Shown here one piece after another: positions 36,023 through 45,400 of a DNA stretch of 64,000 nucleotides. The notes under the pieces were generated by a model. It saw nothing but the letters and a program-made list of their open reading frames with translations. It searched no databases and was not told the origin of the DNA. Within the stretch, counting starts at the first letter, position 1; the number at the start of each line of letters is the position of its first letter. Origin of the DNA: Himantopus leucocephalus (Eukaryota > Chordata > Aves > Charadriiformes > Recurvirostridae); the NCBI GenBank assembly GCA_003993805.1, contig RSEF01000018.1, positions 2,595,983-2,659,982 of the forward strand, given 5' to 3'. The position numbers were made by a program, and so were the translations under genes.

Positions 36023-38542
36023 AGTTTCAGGTGAGCTCTAAGTTTTCCCCCACTGTTTCCCTGGTCCCATTTCGGTGCCGTTTGCTACACTGGTAGGGTA
36101 GAGCTGTCTCCTTCTCCCTTTTAAGAACAAGGAGAGTGATGGCAATAACAAACCTTTCCACGTCGCCAAGAATCCTGATGCTAACATATAAACCACTCTG
36201 TCCCAAAAACAAGAAGGGAAAAAAAAAGTGCGGCAATTTGTGTTAATGCAGTTTTAGGGATATATATTATTTTTTTATGTTGTAATCCAAGGCAAGAGTG
36301 GCTGGCTACCTGTGTGCGGTTTCCTTCTAAACTTCTGATACAGCCACAGGACTTTTAATTGCATTAGAAAAAAGCAAAACAAAAAAAAAAGCAGCCCCAA
36401 AATACCCAACCTACGCGGCGTGCTGCGCCTGCGCACAGGGGTCTGGCATTGGGGCAGCCCCAGAGCACGGAGCAGAGCACAGTGTTTTCAGTCCGGCGGG
36501 GTGAACCCAGACTACACGTACCCATAAAAAGAGATGTCTTGTCACAAGACATTTATTCATTAAACTGCGTTTATCCTGCCTCTCCTGTTCACCCTGGAAA
36601 GTAAGCTACTATGCGGGTAGTCCTATTTTTAATAGGAACATTCATAAATAAATTAGCCTCAGGGGAGGCCGGGGAAGAGGTTACATCTGCGGTTATAGAT
36701 GAAACAGAGCTTCATGAGGACAGGATTATACCGTTTGCTGCTTGGTTATGCGTTCCTGCACATGGCTTTGCAGCGCACAACACTCCCAACTCCTTCAGCA
36801 TTGAGGGCGGCTTTGTTTTGCCCCTGGAAATCCCGATTTAAAACACCCGCGAGCACACAATCGTGCGCTTTTGCTGGAAAACGGGCACTTTGTGGAGTAT
36901 TTGCCTTCCCTGGGTGCCCCAAGGAGGTAATGCCTTTGCCGATGATAAACCCAACAGGTGCCAGGGCTGTTGGGTACTGGGGCCAGTTGGCTCTCTGCCG
37001 GCCGGCGCACAGTGGCTATATTGTGTCTCGAGGTTTTTGTGTGCTTCCATGGCCTTGTGAGGGATGGTATAACCCAGTTGAAATACATACTTAAACTCCT
37101 GAGGGATTAAGTGTGTTTCCTTTGCTTTACAGTTCAGAATTTTACAGTTTCTTTGTTTGGGGGTTCTCAGATTGCTTAATGATTTCTTTTTTTCCCCCCC
37201 CTCGTTTCGCCCAGATGTGTAGCAGTATTTGAACCTTGCTAGGTTTCCCAATTTTATTACTCCACATATGGTATATCCTTTTATTTTTGTCTAGTATATC
37301 ATTCTTCTGCTGAGAAATCCCTTGGTACATGATTTTTCCTTATTGTTCTTCAATTGTTAGGTTTGTACCTCTTCTGTACTCCGAAATGCAGCGTTTCACT
37401 AGTGATTCAAGGAGACAAAATGTCAGATGTTTTCCTTCTGTCTGAGAAGTATTGTTTAAGCTGTCACTTATTGGAATTATTACAATAGATTAATGTTAAA
37501 ATACCCCTTCCCCCCCTACCCTACCCCCCCAGTAACCTCTTGCTTTCTGGCGTAGGAGAAGGCGTGAGATGAAGCGGGTGCTGCTGTACTGCGTCAGTCC
37601 AGGAGCACGGGGCGCATCCGTAGCCCACGAGCGGCTCCTCCATGGGTCCGGCGCTGGCACTGCTGGAGCGCCCGAGCTTCCTAGCAAGGAGCGTGAGCCC
37701 ACAGGGGTCTGCTTGGCCAGTGCTGGCCGTGTTTTGGGGCGCACCTTCGCCCCCAGCCTGGCTTCTCGCAGAGGTTTGGGGGGATCGCTGGTTTTTTTCC
37801 ACCTCTAAAGCATTCCCAAAGCCTGAGCTCTCCTCTCCTGTCCTCTAACCTTGGCCACATGGAGAGGTTAGAAACGTGACTCTCACAGGCAAGTTTGTTT
37901 TCCCATAATGTAAAGATACATCCTTTACTCCAAGCATTATATATGCATTTTGAAGTTGTTTACAAGTACATAATATTCTATCCAAAACCCTGCGTGCGTG
38001 GCTCATCCTTGCATATTTCTTTAGTATTTATAGTGACCAACATTTGCAGAGATTGTTTTCCTGGTAGGCTTGGGAGTGGATTCTTTTGCGGTTTACATCT
38101 ATATAACTCAATTAAATGGCATTAGGATAGACTTACATCAGCTGAGTTCTCAGCCCGGAGTCCAAATATAATTCGTAATAACGATGGTTTTACAAGTGAT
38201 TTTTCTTTATAAAATTTTATTACTGTTTTCTTCTGAGTGGTTTCTTAAGCTTTTCTTGCTTTATAGTAAAGTCTGCCTGTAAGAGTTCAGACTATTTTGT
38301 TTGAGAGTGAGTCAGAGTCTCAGAATAATTTGTAGTCTGCTGAAAGTATCCCCGATGTACTATTCGCATGATAACTCTTGTATAAGCTTCCCAATTCAGT
38401 TGTAAAGACACAAATCACTTGAATTCTATCATTTGTTTCCCACGCAATGGGAATAACACATGGCGCTCTACTGGCAAATATTTTGCTAATGTTTGTATCT
38501 GGGTTTGGAAATTATAAATTGCTGTCTGATGCTAATTGCCAT
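36023..38542. other. intron segment, mixed composition
   Basis: No coding gene is supported. Overlapping open frames between 36699 and 37251 on both strands have no domain. A T/C-rich run lies near 37190-37204. Confidence 0.5.
37504..37530 (-). other. G-quadruplex-capable motif on minus strand (C4/C7/C3/C7 on plus)
   Basis: The + strand has four C runs, C4-TT-C7-TA-C3-TA-C7. Its complement satisfies the four-G-run rule with 2-base loops. On the sense strand it would be an i-motif-type C tract. Confidence 0.65.
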
Positions 38543-38570
38543 TAATAATAATAATAATAACAACAACAAC
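38543..38570. repeat. compound microsatellite (TAA)6 (CAA)n
   Basis: Six TAA units at 38543-38560 run directly into about three CAA units at 38561-38570. Likely to vary in length between individuals. Confidence 0.9.
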
Positions 38571-39039
38571 CTCTCAGGTAATCTTCTATATAATGAGGAA
38601 TAAAAGTAATTTCCTTGCTAATGTTCACAGTGGAATGTGAATGGTGGTTGTGTTTTTATATGCCTGGAGAAAAAGGATGAAATTTTGCGTAGCCGCTAAC
38701 GTAAGTGACAGTCATGTCTCAGACAAGCAGACCCAGTTTAGAAGAATCCTTTTCTTTTCAGTTAAACTAAAGAAGGGGCAGAAGTTGTCCGCTGTGTTTT
38801 GCCATTAAAATGTATATTATCCAAAATACTTATAATATTCATGCATTTTACTTGTAGGAAGAGGAACTACATAGTGGCGTCATGTGAATTAATGGAATGA
38901 GAGTCCCACGTGTCCCCACGCACTAATACTGTCACTTCACCCCCGAGGGACGGGGTTTATATGCTGCACAATGCAGCCTGTCTCTGGGGGAAATCACTGC
39001 ATGGTCCTGTAACACTCAGATGTAAGATTTAAGGTTTTA

Positions 39040-39207
39040 AATAGTCGCCCGGAGGACCCGCAGGCAATAACCCTCCTGGAGCCCAGTCTGTCTACCTCGC
39101 TGGGATGAACGGCTTCAACTGGCCCCGCTGGAATTCAACCGTTGACTTCCCAACAAGTCCAGTTATTTTGGAGCTGATGCTCAAACCATTGAACTATCAT
39201 CCCCAGC
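39040..39207 (-). mobile_element. tRNA-derived SINE-like relic
   Basis: Read on the minus strand, from 39207 the sequence starts GGGGATGATAGTTCAATGG, much like a tRNA 5' end. It has a Pol III A box, TAGTTCAATGG (39186-39196 as its complement), that fits TRGYNNANNNG fully. A B-box-like GGTTGAATTCC (39130-39140 complement) fits GGTTCGANNCC at 9 of 11 positions. Between them a D-arm-like GTTC/GAGC stem and a GACTT/AAGTC hairpin in the place of a long variable arm can be drawn. The T stem and acceptor pairing are poor, so this is not a working tRNA. Non-tRNA sequence continues for at least 85 bases past the B box, the layout of a SINE head plus body. I cannot name the family, and the body end is a guess. 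Confidence 0.5.
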
Positions 39208-40217
39208 GTAATTAATTCTTAACCTTTCACCGTAAATAGGTTGTCTAAGCTTTTGGTTGCTGTGCTTGGGTTACCCTATCGGCAGTACCTACCCGTCTGC
39301 CGGCTGACTTCACTGCAGTTATTTCCACAGCAGACACTCAGTGTTGTTTTCTTGCCAGGCTTTTCTTTCCTACAGGCATTTAAATTAATAGCTGTGAATG
39401 AGTGTGGCTGGTTTGCTTACAAATACTTGGGATGAGATGAGCCGTAAAGACAAGCGGTGGGTAGTTGAATAACTTTTTTTAGCAATAATTCAGGCGAATG
39501 TGTTGTTGAGGCAGACAACTTGAATCCAAAGTGTATTTTAAAATAAAATAGGCCTTTCACAAAGGCACCGTACTGGGGCAGTGTAACAGCGTGACTGTGA
39601 AATGTGGGTTTTGTGTTAGTGATAAGTGAGAAGGACCAGGGTCGGCCGTTTCCTTAGCTTGATTGAGTAAAACTTCCTGCATCGAAATTTCTTCTTGAGC
39701 TTCTTTCTCAGCATTACTGCTAGCCTGAGAAGTTCTACTTTGCCACTCCAAAGGCATCTCGTGTGTGTCCGGGGCAGGCTGAGCACCCAGAGTGCCCGGC
39801 ACTGCACTGCCGGAGCCCGTGCAGAGCTGCTGGTGCCTGTCGCTGGTCCCACGCATTAATTTGTCGGCTCCTCCAGTGCATCCGAGCTGAGCACTTCATT
39901 GAGCCGGCTCCTACAGTTGAAGCAGTTTAGCGTTGCATGAGTATCACCCAGGATATACTTTTGCTCTGGTCATAAAAGATATTTTAGTACGTGTTCTGTG
40001 TTTAATGTGCCATTTGGAAGCCCTCCTGCCCAGCGAGGGGAAGGCTTTTCCCAGCTCAGATCCTCGGGAGGGCTCGTCCTCGGGTAGTGCTTCACGTGAC
40101 AGCAAAAACTTGGATAACACCACAGCTCCTTCCTGGCTATTGCCACCCAGTGTATTATTTTTAATTGAAATAATAAAAAAAAATAGTACCTAGAACTTTA
40201 TAAATCCACAATTTAAT

Positions 40218-40916
40218 ATCATAGAATCGTAGAATGGTTTAGGTTGGAAGGGACCTTAAAGATCATGCAGTCCCACCCCCTGCCCTGGGCAGGGACACCT
40301 CCCACCAGCCCAGGTTGCTCCAAGCCCCGTCCAACCTGGCCTTGAACACCTCCAGGGATGGGGCAGCCACAGCTTCCGCCAGGGGCTCACCACCCTCAGA
40401 GTGAAAAATTTCTTCCTAATATCTAATCTAAATCTCCCCTCTTCCAATTTGAAGCCATTCCCCCTTGTCCTATCACTACCTTGTACTAGTCCCTCCCCAG
40501 TTCTCCTGTAGGCCCCCTTCAAATGCTGGAAAGCTGCTTATAAGGTCTCCCCGGAGCCTTCTCTTCTCCAGGCTGAACACCCCCAACTCTCCCAGCCTGT
40601 CCTCCCAGCAGAGGGGCTCCAGCCCTCGCAGCATCTTTGTGGCCCTCCTCTGGCCCCGCTCCACCAGGTCCATGTCTTTCCTATGTTGGGACCCCCTGAG
40701 CTGGAGGCAGCACTGCAGGGGGGTCTCCCCAGAGCGGAGCAGAGGGGCAGAATCCCCCCCCTCGCCCTGCTGGCCACGCTGCTGGGGATGCAGCCCAGGG
40801 TGCCGGTGGCTTTCTGGCCTGGATTTGTGCTGGCATTGCCCTGATCCACGTGCAGGACCTTGCATGTGGCCTTGTTGAACTTCACAAGGTTCACACAGGC
40901 CCACCTCTCAAGCCTG
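40218..40916 (-). mobile_element. CR1 LINE, 5'-truncated, with 3' end and RT C-terminus
   Basis: The + strand begins with ATCATAGAATCGTAGAATGG and continues with the well-known avian CR1 3' sequence, so the element lies on the minus strand with its 3' end at 40218 and is 5'-truncated at about 40916. Two minus-strand frames encode the C-terminus of the CR1 reverse transcriptase: 40476-40904 (…MDLVERGQRRATKMLRGLEP, then GVFSLEKRRLRGDLISSF) and 40256-40522 (…DRTRGNGFKLEEGRFRLDIR, then KKFFTLRVV). The two frames meet near 40500 and differ, so at least one frameshift separates them. A 5' truncation is normal for CR1. The sequence is little decayed compared with the other two CR1s read here, so it is probably an avian-age insertion. 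No target-site duplication is obvious, as usual for CR1. Confidence 0.95.
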
Positions 40917-42099
40917 ATATATAAAATATAACTGTACATCTTATACAATTGTATTTTTAATTGGAAGTATTAGTGGCTGCATGTGGTGGGGACCAAGATT
41001 GGGTTGCAGTTGTCTGAATTTTGATATATTTTTTTATGCGCATAAGTTGAAACCTGTACGAGCGGTGCTAGCGATGCACTCTGCTAGGCGACGTTACGTT
41101 CCTGTCTGGGTGCTGGCTGGTCGTGGATAGTTTGTCTCTGAGAAGCTTGATGGTTTGTTAATAACGATGCTTAGGTCTCATGTGCCCTGTGACCAGTCTG
41201 GAGGGATTGGTTTCCTCTGCTGAGTATACTCTTAGACAAAAGGGTGGGGGTTCTTTTTTTCAGATTTAACATATTTCCTTGTGAAGATTCCTAACCCTGA
41301 CTGTCAATTGGTATAATTTATAAAAACTTCTGAAAACTATCCAAGACGATTCATCTTCTGTTCACAATTTCATTTTTACGACGGGGGCGGCATGCTGAGA
41401 ACCCGGAGTCATTCCAACCAGCACTGTCCCCAGCCGTGCCGGTTTTACAGCAGACTTTGCAAATTGCCCGGTGAATTTATGTCTCCCCGAATCCAGCTTT
41501 TCTTCTCATTTTCAGTAAATTTCACACCCGCTGCAGTCTCCCCAAAGATTCCTCAGTAATGGACGTTTATGGGAATACTCACAAAAATAATAGAAAACTC
41601 GTAAGTTCCTGGAAGTGCCTCCGGATTGTGCCGTGATTCAGTATGCCATTAGCAGCTGTCCTTTTATTTACTCATACCCCCATCTTACAGGTACTTATGT
41701 GTGTATGTATTCATATAGATGTCTTTCCAAACGATGACAAACCAGTAAAACAATTGAATTAGACCGTTTCATGCAATTTTCCAACCTGGGAGGCGTGAAG
41801 ACTTTTCCAGCCACGGGACAGGATCCTGAAGAGGTGATTCTTGTCCTCACTGAGTTCTGGATTTAAATCGGGAAGCGTGGGAATGCAAAGAAGGAACATG
41901 AAGTGACTTCTTCAGGATCACTCTTTGAGCTGTTAATACCCGACCGAGGTTAACAGCCAGTTTTTTTGCTTTTTAGTTGNTTTTTAGTTCAGAGTATTAT
42001 CTACTCCTGGATCAAACCTGAAGGCTTCTCAGGTAGAAAGAACTGAAAAAGAAAAAAAAACCAAACCCTACCTTTTTTTTTTTTGAGCGTGACTGTGCA
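40917..42099. other. intron segment between CR1 copies
   Basis: About 1.2 kb without coding signal. It contains the single-N join at 41980. Confidence 0.55.
41970..41990. repeat. short duplication around a single N (assembly join)
   Basis: TTTTTAGTT at 41970-41978 recurs at 41981-41989, with G and then one N (41980) between. This is the same pattern as the longer single-N joins, but the overlap is short and T-rich, so the evidence for a join is weaker. Confidence 0.6.
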
Positions 42100-42520
42100 G
42101 TAGTGTGAAAAAGGCAAATGCGATCTTGCCTCCCTCGAGCAAGGCATTTCCGTGGAGGTAGGAAGCTATTAATGCCATTAGCAGACAGTCATCTGGAAAA
42201 CTGTGCACCGTTCTGGTCTCCCGTATGCAAGAAAAATTAATTCAAAGGGGAACAGGTGCTGAAGGGGACTTGTTGGGCTGTGGGGGGGGAACGAGGAGCC
42301 AGACTTACGAGAGGTGGCTGAAAGAGCTGGGCTTGCGTGGCCTGGCAGGACGAAAGCTGGTGTGGACAAGATTGCTCCGTAAATATATCATGGGGTAAGT
42401 ACCAGGGAGGAAAAGGACCTGCTTAGGCTGTAGAGCAGCGTTGGCAAAAGAACAAACGGGTGTAAATTAGCTAGGCGTAAATTTAAGCTGGGAATTAGAT
42501 GAAGGTTTGCAGCTAGCGTA
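42100..42520 (+). mobile_element. old CR1-type LINE fragment, sense strand
   Basis: In + orientation, 42195-42520 reads like the reverse-transcriptase C-terminal part of an old CR1: a stretch resembling ...TTCTGGTCTCC..., then CTTACGAGAGGTGGCTGAAAG AGCTGGGCTTG (KELGL in one frame), then AAATATATCATGGGGTAAGT ACCAGGGAGG, then a stretch ending AATTAGATGAAGGTTT. The order matches the CR1 consensus known to me in sauropsids. Frames are full of stops and indels. The 5' limit (about 42100) and 3' limit are approximate. It is older than the element at 40218-40916 and in the opposite orientation. Confidence 0.65.
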
Positions 42521-45258
42521 AACTTTTTTGCCATTTACGAAACGGTAATGCCTTTCATATGACACGGTTGCCTGTGTACCAGAGGCAGAACGGCCCCATC
42601 GCCTTTATTTAGCAACAGGGGGGACTTTGCTCAACAGGGGGGTGAGTAACTTGCTGGTGAGTTATGTAAATCCAACTGTTTGGAACAAAAAATCCCCATA
42701 AAAGCGTGGCCTGTTGTCTTGTGTTTTGATGAAATTGCCAAGTAAGTCTGAAGGTTGTTTAATAGCTCCATTATTTCTCTGTTTATTTCCCTGATAAATA
42801 CTCATTCCCTTTGGATATTTTGTATTTTGGGATTTTTTCCTATGAGTGGCCCTGTCTGAATTTCAGATGTGATATATTTGCGTTATGCAGAACAATAGCT
42901 ATTCAAACCAGCTAAAATCTGTCACCTTCCTTCGTCCCAAAGAGCTGATAGACCTGCCTGGACCAAGAAAGTTAACCTTATTAAAAAAAAAAAAAAGAGA
43001 GATTGGAGAACCTGCCCTTGAGACCCTTCCTGGTTGTGCTCAGGGTCATGTTACGGGGTTTGTGCTTCTTCCACATCAGCCCAGGTCCTACATTTGAGGA
43101 ACCTCAGCTGCTGGTGAAGCTCAGTAGGAATCCTCCTCTGCAGGTGGTCCTGATGCCTCCTTAGCGGGCGCAGCGGCTGCTGCCGGGAGAGACCCGAGTG
43201 ATTGATGGTGCCACCTAATTTTAAATTGCAATTGAAGCCTATTAGTCTGTGATCGCTAACCAGAGTGAAAGTTGGTTTTTGTTGGCTTTTATTGCTCCTT
43301 CCACTTTGTCCATATTAGTTACAGGCATAATGGGATTGCTGCTCTGCTTTGCCGATATCTGGCATTCCCAAGGGACCCTCTTCACTAAAATCTAGATTTC
43401 TCTTTACAGCTTGACAGGTTGCTGTTACAGCCATAGAGTGATTTTTTAATACTTTATAGTTCTCAATGCAAAAAAACCCCCATTTTATTATTTTCATAGG
43501 TGAGGGTGACGTAAATGTTAAAGTGCCTCCTCTTACTTGATATTTAATTATGAAAGCATCCGCTGGAAAAATAGTATGAGCCTGGTGTAATCAGCACTGG
43601 AGCAGACCTGCTAATCTTTTCAGTTGGGCTAGACATCGAGGATGCTTTGTACTAGTCTGGCTGTGGCGTGATAATCTCAGACCTTCTGGACTCAAAGTTT
43701 CGGGACTCATTATGAAGGGGAAAAACTCCTACATAAACCGCCCCCTTAGGTTTGCATATTCCTCTTTCAGCTGATAAATGCCCGTTTGATTAGTTCATGG
43801 AAAAGGTATTTGGATGAACCTGCCCGTGGAGGCAGCGTGGCTGTTTGTTAATGCCTTCGCGTCTGGGAGAGCAGCAGCTCTGTGTGCTCGCAGTCAAAAC
43901 ACGGGGGCTGGTCCTGACTCTGTTGGTTCTTTGAACTCGGATGATTCTGGTTAAGCAGCGTTTCCATTTGCTGTGTTACTTTGGAAAAGAGTTTTTTTAA
44001 TTAGTTGCGTTCCTAAAGAGATCCCTGGTTCCTGGCAGAAAGTGAAGAATATGTTTCCTTGTGCTTTTTTCCACTTCTTTATTGTTAAATTGCAATAATT
44101 CTCCTGCTGTCTATTTTAAAACAATTTAAAGATTTTATATAAACACTAAAACAATTGCCAAAGGTCCATTTTCCCCAACCTATCCACATACTTCTTTTTC
44201 ATGCATCGCAGTCCAGTTTTAATCTGTAACGTGGTTTGTGTTAGACCTTGGCATCTTTAATTAAGGAGCGGGTGGGAGGGCAGCAGCAGGAGAGGGAGGG
44301 AATCCCCTTCACCTGTAAGATGCATTGGGAAAGTCATTCGGGGTCAAAACCGAGAAATCCTGTCTCTCAACAGTGGCCAAAACTGAATGCCTGAGGAGGA
44401 GTATAAGAATATAAATGAGGTCTTATATATTTGATGAGTATTTTAGTTCTTTGCGTGGAAAATTTCAGATTTTATCTACCCTGGAAGGATTCCAGAGGCG
44501 TCTAAAGAAAAAATCACTGTCTGAATAAAACCACCGTCTGGTCTGGCACAGCACTGTGAAGCGCCGGTACGGCTCATCCTTCGGGAAGTCGCGATGACAT
44601 TACTGCTGGGATAGATTAAACCCAATGTTGCCTGAACTTGTCCTTGCTGGGGCCAGACCAGGACGAGCTCCCGGCGTGCCTGCGCTGGGTGCACTGACCT
44701 GCCCCAGCAAGTTTATATGGAGATAAAACTGAAGCCCCCTATAATCTCTGGTGTTATCTTGGAAATAGATGACCATGAGGCTAAGAAAAAAAAAATACAT
44801 ATATATATATACAATTTTTTTTCCCTGGATGTGAAGGCAAACCCTGGCTGGGGCTTTTCTGTGGATCATCCACCGTGTGCTGTGCACGGTGTGCAAAACC
44901 ATGCGAGAAAGGAGGTTGAAAATAGAGGGGCGGCGATGGCGACATGGTGCTGACCTTGCTGGTTCATCCTCCGTTTGACTTGTTCTCGGGTCCTTGGGTA
45001 CCGCTGCTTGGTGATAGCTGGGCTTCCCGTGTTCAGAGAAGGTGTGGAGAAACATCTCCTGCGCTCCCCACATGCATTAACCAAAATAATGTCTTTCTGT
45101 AAAATGGAGATTATACAGCACTACTTATTTGTGAGAAGGAAAGACAAGCAAAATAAAGCAGGGGTTTTTTTTGTCTTCATTGTCTTTTACGCAATTAAGC
45201 ATGAGAAACAATCCTTTTAAAATATATCTGTATTAAATAGATCTGTGAATATAATTTA
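42521..45258. other. intron segment, nothing coding
   Basis: AT-rich with short frames. A10 followed by an (AT) run is at 44786-44812. A patch at 45085-45130 with TCTGTAAAATGGAGAT vaguely recalls MIR 3' sequence but does not hold over its length. Confidence 0.5.
44786..44812. repeat. A10 plus (AT)n microsatellite
   Basis: Ten As (44786-44795) lead into TACATATATATATATAC. Short simple repeat. Confidence 0.85.
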
Positions 45259-45400
45259 TTTTGGAGACTATAGCTTCACAGAGGAACATTTTCTTTCCTT
45301 TTTTTAATAGAAGGCTGAAAACTGAATTTCTTTTGGGGACTATAACTTCATGGAGCAACATTTTCTTTCCTTTTTTTTTAACAGAAGGTTAAGAACTGAG
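45259..45400 (+). repeat. 72-bp tandem duplication, diverged
   Basis: TTTTGGAGACTATAGCTTCA at 45259 recurs as TTTTGGGGACTATAACTTCA at 45331, offset 72 bases. The shared unit runs on through ACATTTTCTTTCC, a T run, A(A/C)AGAAGG(C/T)T(G/A)A and ends near 45400. Many substitutions and a T-run length change separate the copies, so it is an old duplication and has no N between copies, unlike the assembly joins. Confidence 0.85.

Noticed and set aside
35611..36096. 161-codon frame and overlapping 134-codon frame
   Set aside because: Pro/Ser/Leu-rich products of C/T-rich sequence in two overlapping phases; part of it is the minisatellite at 35976-36022. No domain.
39125..39207. Functional tRNA gene on the minus strand
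   Set aside because: A and B boxes are present but the acceptor and T stems do not pair and the anticodon loop lacks the usual T33, so a SINE-like relic is the better call.
40465..40878. 137-codon plus-strand frame in the CR1
   Set aside because: It is the antisense shadow of the CR1 reverse-transcriptase tail, which reads on the minus strand.
45060..45150. Possible MIR SINE fragment
   Set aside because: Only about 20 bases around TCTGTAAAATGG resemble MIR; the flanks do not follow.
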